Positions 1-9,162 of a stretch of DNA of 64,000 bases are shown piece after piece (positions within the stretch are counted from its first letter, which is position 1; every line of letters begins with the position of its first letter). A program made the position numbers and the translations under genes. The stretch is from Siccirubricoccus phaeus (GTDB lineage Bacteria > Pseudomonadota > Alphaproteobacteria > Acetobacterales > Acetobacteraceae), in assembly GCF_008360935.1 (NCBI RefSeq), contig NZ_SRXO01000014.1, positions 1 through 64,000 on the forward strand, given 5' to 3'. Below the pieces are notes generated by a model. The model saw nothing but the letters and a program-made list of their open reading frames with translations, had not been told where the DNA came from and did not search any database.

Positions 1-35
1 CTCAGGATATGCTTCCGCCTAAACACAGCATGCTC

Positions 36-141
36 TAGAGCGTGATCGCCGGAGGGCGGCATCGCCCGGAGGCGTGAATCTGCTCTACAATCCATAAGCT
101 AGAGCGGTTTCGCGCTGCACAGTCAGCCTGAAACCGCTCTA
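36..141 (+). repeat. Dispersed two-hairpin element, family A copy 1
   Basis: The element has two adjacent stem-loops. The first runs from TAGAGCGTGATCGCC to GTGAATCTGCTCTA and the second from TAGAGCGGTTT to AAACCGCTCTA, separated by the linker CAATCCATAAGC. Three further copies are in the window (50820-50926 inverted, 61509-61613, 63930 to the end). It lies outside genes, downstream of the RidA gene. Positions 142-253 hold only GC-rich sequence with no supported gene. Confidence 0.85.
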
Positions 142-253
142 ATGCCCTCGCGGCCATCGGCCCGACGGGCCCGGACCCGCGGCCTGGTCCTGGCCCGGGG
201 GCGTTGGCCGCCGAGGGGCAGCGCCCTGCCAGGGGCCCGGGGCGGCGCCGCGC

Positions 254-637
254 CTACTTCGCCGCCTCGGCCTCCACCTCCACCTTGAATTTCGGGTCCG
301 CCAGCCCGGCCACGATCAGCAGCGTGCTGGCCGGCCGGTGCTCGCCCAGCCAGGCGCCGCGCGCCGCGCGCCAGGCGGGGATCAGCGCCGGATCGGTCAG
401 GAAGACCGTCATCTTCACCAGATTCGCCTGGGTCATCGCATGGGCGTCCAGGATGGTGCCGATATTGGCCAGGGCCTGGTCGATCTGCGCCGTGCCCTCC
501 TCCACCACGCTGCCATCGGGCTTCACCCCGACCTGGCCGGAGAGCACCAGGCGCTCCGTCGCGCCGGAAACCAGGGCAGCATGGGAATAGGCGCCCGGGG
601 TATGGACGCCGACAGGATTGGACAGCGTGACGGCCAT
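254..637 (-). CDS. RidA family (YjgF/YER057c/UK114) protein
   Basis: This 127-residue protein has the usual RidA length and pattern: an N-terminal G-x-Y-S-H-A stretch, the LVLSGQVGVKPDG strand-turn, and the TQANLVKMTVFLTD motif near residue 70. RidA proteins hydrolyse reactive enamine/imine intermediates such as 2-aminoacrylate and form cytoplasmic trimers. The conserved C-terminal arginine-proline-x-S/T region is present as RPAST near residue 101. A strong AGGAGG ribosome site precedes the ATG. It is the second gene after the lipoprotein gene, 13 bases downstream, so the two are probably cotranscribed. The exact substrate cannot be read from the sequence. Confidence 0.88.
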   Translation of the reverse strand: MAVTLSNPVGVHTPGAYSHAALVSGATERLVLSGQVGVKPDGSVVEEGTAQIDQALANIGTILDAHAMTQANLVKMTVFLTDPALIPAWRAARGAWLGEHRPASTLLIVAGLADPKFKVEVEAEAAK

Positions 638-650
638 GGTCGTTCCTCCT

Positions 651-1244
651 TCACTCGCGGGGCAGGGTTTCGCGCTCCACCGGGGCGGGGGAGGGCGCCG
701 GGATGGTGCCGTCCGGGTTCGGCGCCACCGCCGCCAGGAATTCCCGCAGGCTGCGGCGCACCTGGAATTCGAATTCCACGTTCAGCGCATCCAGCGTCTG
801 GCGCAGCAGCGCCTCATCCGCCCGGCGGCGCTCCGCATCCGGGCCGGAGACGGCACGGCGGGTCCCGGCCTCCACATAGCCCATGCGGCTGCCCAGGGGG
901 GAGACGATTTCCAGACGGCAGGCGAGCACGCAGGAAAGGCTCTCCCGCCCCTGGATGAGCTGGGAGGTGGCGACGGTGAACACCGCCTTGCCCTCCGTCC
1001 CCACCGCCACCAGCCGGTCGCGGGCCATGATGCGCACCGCCTCGGCCGGGGTGGGGGAAAGGCGGGCGCCGACATCGCCGATCGTGGTCGCCGGCGTTTC
1101 GTCCGAGATCTGGATCTCGCCGACATTCAGCGGCAGGGGGATCAGGTAGCGGTAGCCGATCGGGGTGGCCGGCACCGGGGCGGGGTCTCGGCCACAGGCG
1201 GCGGCGAGCATCGGCAGCAGCAGCAGGGACCGCCGGTGCGGCAT
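651..1244 (-). CDS. Hypothetical lipoprotein
   Basis: This 197-residue protein starts with MPHRRSLLLLPMLAAACGRD, a type II signal peptide with lipobox LAAAC, so cysteine 17 is the expected lipidation site and the protein should sit in the cell envelope. The body carries the segment LIPLPLNVGEIQISDETPA and a mixed alpha/beta pattern. No catalytic motif is visible. The start is supported by GAGGAG 12 bases upstream. It is the first gene of a two-gene unit with the RidA gene. I do not recognise the family beyond a conserved envelope lipoprotein of unknown role. Confidence 0.75.
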   Translation of the reverse strand: MPHRRSLLLLPMLAAACGRDPAPVPATPIGYRYLIPLPLNVGEIQISDETPATTIGDVGARLSPTPAEAVRIMARDRLVAVGTEGKAVFTVATSQLIQGRESLSCVLACRLEIVSPLGSRMGYVEAGTRRAVSGPDAERRRADEALLRQTLDALNVEFEFQVRRSLREFLAAVAPNPDGTIPAPSPAPVERETLPRE

Positions 1245-1340
1245 GCGGGCAGGCTCCTCGCGGGTGGAAAGGGGCGAGGCTAACCTTGGCGGGGCGGGGC
1301 GGCTAGAGCGGTTTCACCTCGCCTGCGCTCGGTGAACCCG

Positions 1341-1409
1341 CTCCAGCTTCTTGTTCTGTCGCATTTTCCGAGTCGTCCGGCGATTCCGCCGGACTGGTAA
1401 ATGCTCCAG
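1341..1409 (-). repeat. Dispersed hairpin module H, copy 1
   Basis: The element runs between two CTCCAG boundaries and holds the palindrome GTCCGGCGATTCCGCCGGAC. Its reverse complement matches 59767-59834 almost throughout, including the flanking ATTTTCCGAGTC block. It shares its last four bases (CCAG) with the first four of the following module C. Confidence 0.8.
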
Positions 1410-1506
1410 TGTCCCGCCCGCGAAGTTCGCTGGATTTCCAGCGAGCGCAGCGGACAAGCACGCCGCTGAAAACACAAGCGCCCGATTCCGAAGTCCTGCG
1501 GACTTA
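1406..1506 (+). repeat. Dispersed module C, copy 1
   Basis: The module begins GTGTCCCGCCCGCGAAGTTC, passes through the palindrome GCTGGATTTCCAGC and GCAGCGGACAAGCA, and ends near GATTCCGAAGTCCTGCGG. Copies occur at 43594-43710, 46320-46441 and 59831-59952, with partial copies near 8961 and 48628. Confidence 0.82.
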
Positions 1507-1507
1507 A

Positions 1508-1610
1508 AGCGGGATCGGTTGAGCTGCGCTCACCCGCCCCGCTCTAGCTCATTGTTCGGTCGCGTGATTCACGGTTTCGGTCGATTCGACCTCAACCGAT
1601 CACGCTCTAG
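1508..1610 (-). repeat. Dispersed two-hairpin module B, copy 1
   Basis: Two stem-loops are joined at an internal CTAG. The first is AGCGGGATCGGTTGAGC to CCGCTCTAG, and the second is GGTCGCGTGATTCACG through the complementary CGGTTTCGGTCGA/TCGACC arm to GATCACGCTCTAG. Near-identical copies lie at 20920-21026, 46438-46544 and 63832-63932; a diverged copy follows at 1627-1727. Confidence 0.85.
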
Positions 1611-1626
1611 GAATTGGGCCACTGGG

Positions 1627-1727
1627 GCGGGATCGGTTAAGCCTCGCTCACCCGTCCCGCTCTGGCGCATTGTTGGTCGCGTGATTCACGGCTTCGGTCG
1701 ACGCGGCCTCAGCCGATCACGCTCCAG
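1627..1727 (-). repeat. Dispersed module B, diverged copy 2
   Basis: Tandem second copy of module B with the CTAG punctuation changed to CTGG and CCAG. The changes on the two sides of the hairpins are largely compensatory (for example GGTCGACGCGGCC against the consensus GGTCGATTCGACC), suggesting that structure rather than sequence is kept. Confidence 0.7.
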
Positions 1728-1739
1728 CCTCGGGTGTTG

Positions 1740-1876
1740 CAGCGCAGGCGGCGGGCGGCGGCTTGCCGCGCGGCTTGCTGCCGCGCCACCCCTTGGCCCG
1801 GCCGCGGCCGGTTGTGCGAGGCGCTGATCGTCCGGAACCCGGGGCCCATGGCGGCGCGCAGCGACGCCATGGGGGG
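1740..1876 (-). repeat. 3'-end element, family G copy 1
   Basis: Read on the minus strand, this sequence starts two bases after the Hsp33 stop with the hairpin CCATGGCGTCGCTGCGCGCC and then passes GGCCCCGGG and GCGCCTCGCACA. The same series follows the peroxiredoxin, YqgE and luciferase-like genes in the same orientation. The location suggests a terminator or 3' mRNA stabiliser. Confidence 0.7.
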
Positions 1877-1878
1877 TC

Positions 1879-2850
1879 TCAGTGACGGCTCCGCACCTCG
1901 GCGCGCTCGAAGCGGAAGGCGAGGTTGCAGAACTCGCAATTCATGGTGATGGCGCCATCCTCCTGGGCCATGTGGTCCAGGTCATCCTCCCCAAAGCCGG
2001 CCAGCACGCCGGAGAGCTTGGCCCGGGAACAGCGGCAGCCATAGGAAAGGGCGCGCGGCCGGTCCAGCGCCAGCCCCTCGGCATGGAACAGCCGATGGAG
2101 GAGCTGGGCGGACGGCAGGGCATCGTCCAGCAGCTCGGCATCGGTCAGGGTGCCGGCCAGGGCCAGGGCGGTGCGCCAGGCTTCCTCCTGCGCCTCCTCA
2201 TCCAGGGCGGGGTCGATGCCGCCCTCCCCCGCCACCCGCTCCATGATGAAGGCGCTGGCGCGCCAGCCCGCCTCGGTGCGGTCGCAGGCCAGGCGGATAT
2301 GGGCGCGAAGCTGCTCCGAGGTGCGGAAATAGCTGTCCGTCATCTCCGCCAGGGTGTCGCCCTCGATGGCGACGATGCCCTGGTAGCGATCCATCTCCGG
2401 CCCCTGGTCGCAGGTGAAGGCAAGGTAGCCCTTGCCCAGCAGGGCGCCGGCCTCCGGCATCGGGGCAGCGTCCAGGGCGGCGTCCAGCGCCTCCGGCTCC
2501 GCCCTGGCATAGCCGCGGAGGGCACCGGTTTCGGTGCAATCCGCCAGCAGCATGGGCACCGGGCCGTCGCCCTTGGCCTGCAGGGAGAAGCTGCCGCGGT
2601 ATTTCAGCGCCCCCGCCAGCCCGGCCGTCAGCGCCAGGGCCTGGCCGGAAAGCCGGGTGACGGCGGGGTGGTTCTCATGGCGGGACAGCAGGGCGTCGGC
2701 CAGCGGGCCAAGGCGGATGAGCCGGCCGCGCACCGGCTTCAGGTGCAGGTGAAAGGGCACCACGCCGCGCGGCACGACGATATCCGGCACCGGCGGCCGG
2801 TCATGCTGGAGGAAATCCGGGGTGGCGGAGGGCTGGGTCGGATCGGACAA
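1879..2850 (-). CDS. hslO: Hsp33 family redox-regulated chaperone
   Basis: This is a cytoplasmic holdase activated by oxidation and unfolding. The protein has 323 residues when started at the TTG at 2850, preceded by AAGG and immediately followed by Leu-Ser-Asp-Pro; an ATG further upstream at 3003 would add 51 residues of low-complexity sequence and is less likely. The zinc-binding redox switch is visible at the C-terminus: C272-x-C274 (GCRCS) and C305-x2-C308 (MNCEFC). The N-terminal globular domain contains GALKYRGSFSLQAKGDGPV, typical of Hsp33. The neighbouring argF gene ends upstream with a gap of about 200 bases, so it likely has its own promoter. Confidence 0.93.
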   Translation of the reverse strand: MSDPTQPSATPDFLQHDRPPVPDIVVPRGVVPFHLHLKPVRGRLIRLGPLADALLSRHENHPAVTRLSGQALALTAGLAGALKYRGSFSLQAKGDGPVPMLLADCTETGALRGYARAEPEALDAALDAAPMPEAGALLGKGYLAFTCDQGPEMDRYQGIVAIEGDTLAEMTDSYFRTSEQLRAHIRLACDRTEAGWRASAFIMERVAGEGGIDPALDEEAQEEAWRTALALAGTLTDAELLDDALPSAQLLHRLFHAEGLALDRPRALSYGCRCSRAKLSGVLAGFGEDDLDHMAQEDGAITMNCEFCNLAFRFERAEVRSRH

Positions 2851-3046
2851 GGCAAAAAACCTTCGGGCGCACAGCGGCGCATGGGGCGGGCGGGCGGCCC
2901 CATAGATAGGTGCCCGGCAGCGCCGCGCCCACCCTGCCCCCGAGTGCAAGGCCCCCCGGGGTCCAGGGCCCCGACCCAAGCCCGCACCCAAGGCTCCGAT
3001 CAAACCCCTGGCCCGAGAGCCCCTGGCCCGCCTCAGGGGCCGGGGC

Positions 3047-4002
3047 TCATCCCAGCCCGAGCGCCCAGAGCAGCACGCCCTTCTGGGCGTGCAGCCGGTT
3101 CTCCGCCTCGTCGAACACCACGCTTTGCGGTCCGTCCATCACCGCATCGGTGATCTCCTCGCCGCGATGCGCCGGCAGGCAGTGCATCACGATGGCGTCC
3201 GGCGCGGCCCTGGCCAGCAGCGCTTCATTGAGCTGGTAGGGGGCGAGGAGGTTGTGGCGGCTGCTAGGCCCGTCCGCCTTCTCGTCGGACATGGAGACCC
3301 AGGTATCCGTCACCACGCAGCTTGCGCCGGCGACGGCCGCCACCGGGTCGGCGGTCAGCTCGATCTTCGCGCCTTCCTTCCGCGCCCAATCGACCAATTG
3401 CGCCGGCGGCGCCAGCTCCGGCGGCGTGGCCAGCCGCAGGGTGAAGCCGAACCGCGCTGCGGCTTGAATAAAACTTTGCGCCACGTTGTTGCCGTCGCCG
3501 GTCCAGGCCACCACCTGGCCGGCGATCGGGCCGCGATGCTCCTCGAAGGTCATCACATCCGCCATGAGCTGGCAGGGATGCGAGACATCGGTCAGCCCGT
3601 TGATCACCGGCACCGTGGCGTGCCGCGCCAGTTCCCGGATCTTCGCCACGTCGTCGGTGCGCAGCATGATGGCATCGACATAGCGCGACAGCACCCGGGC
3701 GGTATCCGCCGGCGTCTCCCCCCGGCCGAGCTGCATGTCCTTCGAGGAGAGCACGATCACCTCGCCGCCGAGCTGGCGGATGCCGAGCTCGAAGGAGACG
3801 CGGGTGCGGGTGGAGGGCTTCTCGAAGATCAGCGCCACGGATTTGCCGGCGAGCGGCTTGCCGGCGATCTCGCCGCGCTTCGCCTTCACCCCGAGATCGA
3901 GCATGCGGCGCAGCACCGCCGGCTCGATATCCATCAATTCCAGGAAGTGGCGGGGGGGCTCGCGGCCCCCCCTTTCCGTCTTCACCGCGGCCAATGAGGC
4001 AC

Positions 4003-4006
<4 letters not shown>
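3047..4006 (-). CDS. argF: Ornithine carbamoyltransferase
   Basis: This enzyme transfers carbamoyl phosphate to ornithine to form citrulline in arginine biosynthesis and acts as a cytoplasmic trimer. The 319 residues contain the carbamoyl-phosphate loop STRTR (65-69), HPCQ (143-146), and the ornithine-binding HCLPAHRG (275-282). The start ATG overlaps the argD stop as ATGA, so translation is coupled with the upstream aminotransferase gene. The length is normal for the family. An open frame extends further upstream but only antisense-like low-complexity sequence is encoded there. Confidence 0.97.
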
Positions 4007-5232
<1,226 letters not shown>

Positions 5233-5748
5233 GGGATCTGGCTCCAACCTTCCCCTGCCGGGGCGAAGACCGCCCAGGCTTCCGCGGGGAAGCCACGGAT
5301 TTGGCCGGAAAGGGGGGGGCGCGTCAAACGCGGATGCGTGAAATTCCGCGCATGGCCCCGCATTGCCCGGGCCAGGTCCAGGGCAGGCCCTGGCATGGCC
5401 GCCGGAAATCGCTGCTGGAGCACGGCCTTGGGCATGGCGGCGGCGGCGCCCATGGCCGTGCGCGCGACGTAGGACAACACGGTGCGCGCGACCAGCCCGG
5501 GCCCCATGTGCGCAGGTTCGGAAGTCGGGGGCTTTGCCCGTTGAACGCAGCACATGCCTGACCCCCGCCCGGGGGCTGGACCAGCCTCCGACCCCGGTGT
5601 GGGTTTCAGATCCGACGGTTCAACCCGCCAACTCGCGGCGGGGTCCGGGGGGAAGCCTTCCCCCCGGCGGGAGTGCAGAGGGCAGAGCCCTCTGCCAGGG
5701 CCAACTTCGCGCCCGTGGGGCGGAGCCGCCTGCCCGGGAAGGCCCCGC
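5233..5748. other. Intergenic region with dispersed GC-rich repeats
   Basis: These 516 bases hold no supported gene. About 5578-5645 carry a block (GACCCCGGTGTGGGTTTCAG then GATCCGACGGTTCAAC) that recurs at 54430-54485 and, inverted and diverged, near 14100-14145 inside the ccmH reading frame. At 5645-5710 there are paired GGCAGAGCCCTCTGCC-type hairpins directly 3' of the PRC-barrel gene, which could act in transcript termination. Confidence 0.55.
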
Positions 5749-6414
5749 TTAGCCGCGCCGCTCGGCCGACTGGTCGTAGCTGAAGCTCGGCAGCTGGGTC
5801 AGGCTGTCCTTGGTGGCGCCCGCCATGGTCCAGCGCTGGCCGTTCTGCGTGGTCTGCAGCCGTTCATAGGGCACCGCCACCAGCTTCGCGCCGATGCCGA
5901 GGAAGCCGCCGACCGAGAGCACCGCCACCGGCTGGCCGCCGCCCGGCGGGATCAGGATGTCGTCGACCGAGCCGATGCTCTCATTGTTTTCGTTGTACAC
6001 GCTGGAGCCGATCAGCTTGCTGGCGCGCCGGCCATTCGCCGCTGCCATGCTGTCCACCGGCATCGTGCCCGTGGTGGCGCCGGCGCCGGTGGCGCTGCGG
6101 TCATTCTCCGGATGCGCGCCGGACATGTTGGTGCCGAGCGCGCGGTCCGTGGCGCGGCCGGCGGCGGTGCCGGGCGGGTTGCCGGGCGTACCGTCCGGCG
6201 GGGAGGTTTCCGCGCCGCGCTGCGGGGCGGCGGCGGGCGGGGGGTTGCCGGTCGTGCCGTCGCGCGGCGTGACCTCGCGCTGCTGCTGCGCGAGCACGCC
6301 GCCCGAAGCGTCGCGCGGCGCGGTGCCGGTGCCGTTGTTCTGCTGCGCGAAAGCGGGCAGGGCGAGCAGCGCGGCGGCCGCGGTCATGGCGAGCAGGGAC
6401 TGCCGTTGCGTCAT
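5749..6414 (-). CDS. Secreted PRC-barrel domain protein
   Basis: The 221-residue protein starts with a clear signal peptide (MTQRQSLLAMTAAAALLALP, cleavage after AFA). Residues about 22-130 are low-complexity and rich in Gly, Pro, Thr, Asn and Gln, containing repeated (D)GTxGNPP units (DGTTGNPPPAA, DGTPGNPPGTA). The C-terminal part, from ASKLIGSSVYNENNESIGSVDDI to KLVAVPYERL, is a PRC-barrel. PRC-barrel proteins of this type are periplasmic and often stress-linked in alphaproteobacteria; the ligand is unknown. The upstream extension in the same frame is not supported. The start at 6414 is chosen because the signal peptide begins there. Confidence 0.85.
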   Translation of the reverse strand: MTQRQSLLAMTAAAALLALPAFAQQNNGTGTAPRDASGGVLAQQQREVTPRDGTTGNPPPAAAPQRGAETSPPDGTPGNPPGTAAGRATDRALGTNMSGAHPENDRSATGAGATTGTMPVDSMAAANGRRASKLIGSSVYNENNESIGSVDDILIPPGGGQPVAVLSVGGFLGIGAKLVAVPYERLQTTQNGQRWTMAGATKDSLTQLPSFSYDQSAERRG

Positions 6415-6724
6415 GGTGTGTGGCCTCCTCCTTTGCTGCATCCGTCGTGCGGATGAGGCCGGTGTAACGCGAGGCTGTCGGCGGAGGTTGCCTTGCCGCT
6501 CCCGCCTGCCGCCGGCGCTGCGCGCTCCGCGCCGCGTGAGGCTGGGACGCCGAGGGCGGAGGGCGGAGGGCGGAGGGCGGCATCCGCTTCGCGCGCATCG
6601 CGCTCCAGCCCCCCGCCCGATCGCGCGAGGCACGCTCCCCGATGGCCGCGCCTCGAGCGATCATGCCCCTTGCCCGACCGCCCGGTTCACGCTTTCCGTC
6701 CACCGCGCCCCGAGCGGCCGCGCC
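6415..6724. other. GC-rich intergenic region, no gene seen
   Basis: These 310 bases contain short direct repeats (GGCGGAGG units at 6558-6580) and degenerate GAGCGATCATGCCCC/CCGCCCGGTTCACGC blocks reminiscent of the module B family. I see no coding sequence. It holds the promoter of the PRC-barrel gene on the 6414 side. Confidence 0.5.
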
Positions 6725-7087
6725 CTACAATCCGGCGTCGGCGGGAACGGTCACCTCGCCGTCCACGATCTCCACCGGCACCGCTTCCAGCGCTTCGCCG
6801 ATGCAGGGGCCGGTCACGCACATCCCGTCCTCGATGCGGAAGCGGGCGCCATGGGCGGAGCAGATGATCACCTGCCTGCGCGTATCCAGGAAGCGGTCCG
6901 GCAGCGGCTCCAGCGGCAGGCCGATATGCGGGCAAGAATTCACATAGACATAAACCTGCTCCCCCCGCCGCACCGCGAAGAGGCCGGTGAAGCCGCCCGG
7001 CGCCGCCGGGAAGCCGCGGGCGGCATTGTCCGGGATCTCCTCCAGCCGGCAGAGCACCCGCCGTCCCGCCTCACTTTCCGCCATCAC
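6725..7087 (-). CDS. Rieske [2Fe-2S] domain protein
   Basis: The 120-residue protein is a stand-alone Rieske ferredoxin-like domain. The cluster ligands are seen as SCPHIG (near 52) and CSAHGARF (near 76), the C-x-H...C-x2-H pattern. Such small soluble proteins act as electron carriers for oxygenases or nitrite reductase-like enzymes. Its start overlaps the end of the GFA gene by four bases, so it is translated with that gene. No oxygenase lies next to it; its partner is not evident. Confidence 0.87.
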   Translation of the reverse strand: MMAESEAGRRVLCRLEEIPDNAARGFPAAPGGFTGLFAVRRGEQVYVYVNSCPHIGLPLEPLPDRFLDTRRQVIICSAHGARFRIEDGMCVTGPCIGEALEAVPVEIVDGEVTVPADAGL

Positions 7088-7590
7088 GACTCCCCCTTGG
7101 CCCCCTCGGCCAGCCCGTGCCGTTCATGCCATTCGGCGATGCTCTCCTCCGGATACTCGTCATGCAAGCGGTCCCGCTTGCCGCGCTGCACCTGCACCCA
7201 GTCCGGCTTGTAGGCCAGCATGAGGTGCGTGCTGTCCGGCGGCACCGGCAAGGGGGTGTCGATGGCCGAGGCGAAGGGGTGGATCAGCTCCGGCCAGCGC
7301 TTGTCGTAGAGCCAGAGGGCGCTGCCGCAAAGGCTGCAGAAATGCCGCTCCGCCGGGCTGCGGCGGGCGCGGGCCTCGCCCTCCTCCCGCAGCTTCGCGT
7401 GATAGACCGTGACGTGCCTCTGCCCGGTGACCTTCAGCGTCGCGGCATCGCCGCCGAGGTTGATGGCATAGCCGCCACCGCCCTGGGTCTTGCGGCAGAT
7501 GGAGCAGTAGCAGCGCTGATAGGGGTAGGGGTGGTCGCTTTCGAGGCGGAATTTCACCGCGCCGCAATGGCAGGAGCCTTGGAGATGCAT
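7084..7590 (-). CDS. GFA (CENP-V) family zinc protein
   Basis: This 168-residue protein has the GFA fold signature: GSCHCGAVKF near residue 6, CYCSICRKTQGGG near 27 and HFCSLCGSALW near 83, which together give the zinc-binding cysteines. The family is named after glutathione-dependent formaldehyde-activating enzyme, but many members have no established substrate. It is the upstream member of a two-gene unit with the Rieske protein (ATGA overlap). The length is typical. Confidence 0.88.
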   Translation of the reverse strand: MHLQGSCHCGAVKFRLESDHPYPYQRCYCSICRKTQGGGGYAINLGGDAATLKVTGQRHVTVYHAKLREEGEARARRSPAERHFCSLCGSALWLYDKRWPELIHPFASAIDTPLPVPPDSTHLMLAYKPDWVQVQRGKRDRLHDEYPEESIAEWHERHGLAEGAKGES

Positions 7591-7734
7591 CGGGCTCTCC
7601 CTTCAGAGCATGATCACCGGGGCTGTGATCCCCGAAAAGCCCTGGCGGCGCGACCGGAAAATCGCTCGGCACGGGCGGCGCGCAGGAAAAGGTGAAGGCG
7701 GCCCGCGCCGGGGCCGGCCGCGGGGGCCATGCGC

Positions 7735-8268
7735 TCAGCCCTGCAGCGCCGCCAGCAGGCGGTCGGCCCGCGCCGCGACGCTTTCCCGCGGCAGGATGAG
7801 GAGACGGTAGCCGAGGCGGCGATAGGCGTCCTCGAGCCGGGCATATTCCGCCACCGCCGCGTCGAAGCCATGCCGCCGCGCCGGGTCGGTGGCGTAGATT
7901 TCCGGCCAGGGCGGCGTCAGGAAGACCGTCGGGTGGTAGCGATGGGCCCGGCCCAGCGGCTGCAGCGCCGGCGTGCCGGTCGCGTGCTCCAGCGCCGCCG
8001 CCGCGTCGATGAGGCCGCGGTCGAAGAAGACCCGGCCCGGCAGGGAAGCGGCGGCCGCCCGGTCCGCCAGGGCCAGCGCGATGGCGCGGCGGGCGAAGCC
8101 GGCGAGGTCCAGCCAGGGCAGGGCGCTGCCGCCGCTCGCCTGCTCGGCGGCGATCACCCGGCGGCCGGGCTCCTCCACCGTGGCATGGCCGCGCCGGCGG
8201 AGCTCGGCGAGCAGGGTGGATTTCCCACCGCCGGAGCAGCCGGAGAGGATGACGAAACGGTCGCTCAT
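7735..8268 (-). CDS. AAA family P-loop ATPase/kinase-like protein
   Basis: The 177-residue protein starts MSDRFVILSGCSGGGKSTLL, with a Walker A motif GCSGGGKST at residues 10-18. A second motif, VFFDRGLIDAAA near residue 80, resembles the predicted ATPase/kinase family (NadR/Ttd14-like) in which an Asp-Arg-Gly forms part of the active site. It probably binds or phosphorylates a small molecule; the substrate is not identifiable. The start is placed at the internal ATG because the Walker A motif directly follows, and the longer frame adds low-complexity residues only. Confidence 0.8.
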   Translation of the reverse strand: MSDRFVILSGCSGGGKSTLLAELRRRGHATVEEPGRRVIAAEQASGGSALPWLDLAGFARRAIALALADRAAAASLPGRVFFDRGLIDAAAALEHATGTPALQPLGRAHRYHPTVFLTPPWPEIYATDPARRHGFDAAVAEYARLEDAYRRLGYRLLILPRESVAARADRLLAALQG

Positions 8269-8385
8269 CGGGCGTCTCCCTTCGCACGGCAGTGCGGCCC
8301 GCCGCGGCCGGGCCGCGATCCGCGCGGGCGGCCGCGGCGCCGGCACCGGCCGGGCGTTCCGGGGGCGCACGCCCCTGGGCGCGCT

Positions 8386-8802
8386 TTATTTCCCCTTCAC
8401 CCCCGCCATCCGGCAGAGCAGCGCCCAATGTTCCGGGCTGACCGGCATGACGGAAAGCCGGGACTGCCGGACCAGCGCGAATTCCGCCAGCGCCGGGTCC
8501 GCCTTGATGGCGGCGAGGGTGACGGGCCTGGGCACGGGCTTCACCGCCTGCATGTCCACGCAGACCCAGCGGCCGGTCTCGTCCGTCGGGTCCGGATAGG
8601 CGGTGCGCACCACCTTCACGAGGCCGACGATCTCCTTCCCCACATTGGAATGGTAGAAGAAGGCCAGGTCGCCCTTCTGCATGGCCTTGAGGTGGTTGGC
8701 CGCCTGGGCGTTGCGGACGCCGGTCCAGGGCTCGGTGCCGTTGGCCACCTGCTGGTCCCAGGAAAACGCATCCGGTTCGCTCTTCACCAGCCAATAGGCC
8801 AT
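8386..8802 (-). CDS. EVE domain protein
   Basis: This 138-residue protein begins MAYWLVKSEPDAFSWDQ and contains WTGVRNAQAANHLKAMQKGD and AFFYHSNVGKEIVG, the hallmark of the EVE domain (PUA-like fold, thought to bind modified bases or RNA). A GAGGGG ribosome site is present before the ATG at 8802. EVE proteins are small cytoplasmic proteins, here in a single-gene unit. The usual length is about 135-155 residues, so it is complete. Confidence 0.92.
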   Translation of the reverse strand: MAYWLVKSEPDAFSWDQQVANGTEPWTGVRNAQAANHLKAMQKGDLAFFYHSNVGKEIVGLVKVVRTAYPDPTDETGRWVCVDMQAVKPVPRPVTLAAIKADPALAEFALVRQSRLSVMPVSPEHWALLCRMAGVKGK

Positions 8803-9162
8803 TGCCCGCCCCTCGGAAGCCGGCGGGGCAGGCGCCGGCTTCACGCCCGCCTACCGCGCCAGGCCATTGTTCAGCCGTACAATTCCCGCCTTCCGGCGAA
8901 GCCGCCAGGCGATCGCGCTGCCCTGGCGCTCCGATGCCGCGGTCCAGGACAGCGGACCCAGGACGCCAGCCCCTGTTTTCAGTGGCCTGCTTCTCCGCCC
9001 CCTGCGCCGGGGGATCCGGCGAAGGGGGCCGGCAGGACACCAACCCCGTCGCGCCATCCCCGCCTGCGGGCGAAACGCCCCGGGGCGATCACGCACCTGG
9101 CCGGAAGATTAACCCGGCGAGCCGATGCTTCAATCCGCGGCGATTCGCGCTAGTTAGGGGCC
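8803..9162. other. Intergenic region before ccmC with a partial module C
   Basis: No gene is supported. Positions about 8961-9021 contain CCTGTTTTCAGTGGCCTGCT followed by TCTCCG and a GCGCCGGGGGATCCGGCG hairpin, matching the central part of module C at 59880-59920. The downstream 100 bases should hold the promoter of the ccm operon, which is transcribed from the plus strand. Confidence 0.5.

Larger units (their letters stand above)
1245..1878. other. Repeat-filled intergenic region without a gene
   Basis: These 634 bases hold a chain of dispersed elements and no supported gene: a small hairpin (about 1306-1346), module H (1341-1409), module C (1406-1506), two copies of module B (1508-1610 and 1627-1727), then a family G element (about 1740-1876) directly 3' of the Hsp33 gene. 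Open frames here are products of the repeats. It separates two minus-strand transcription units. Confidence 0.8.

Noticed and set aside
1351-1827. Small plus-strand protein encoded across repeats H, C and B
   Set aside because: The frame crosses several palindromic elements and has no counterpart in the other copies; no ribosome site or domain.
1882-3153. Plus-strand open frame of 423 codons opposite the Hsp33 gene
   Set aside because: The zinc cysteines and chaperone motifs identify the minus-strand gene; the plus frame has low-complexity Gly/Gln/Ala content only.
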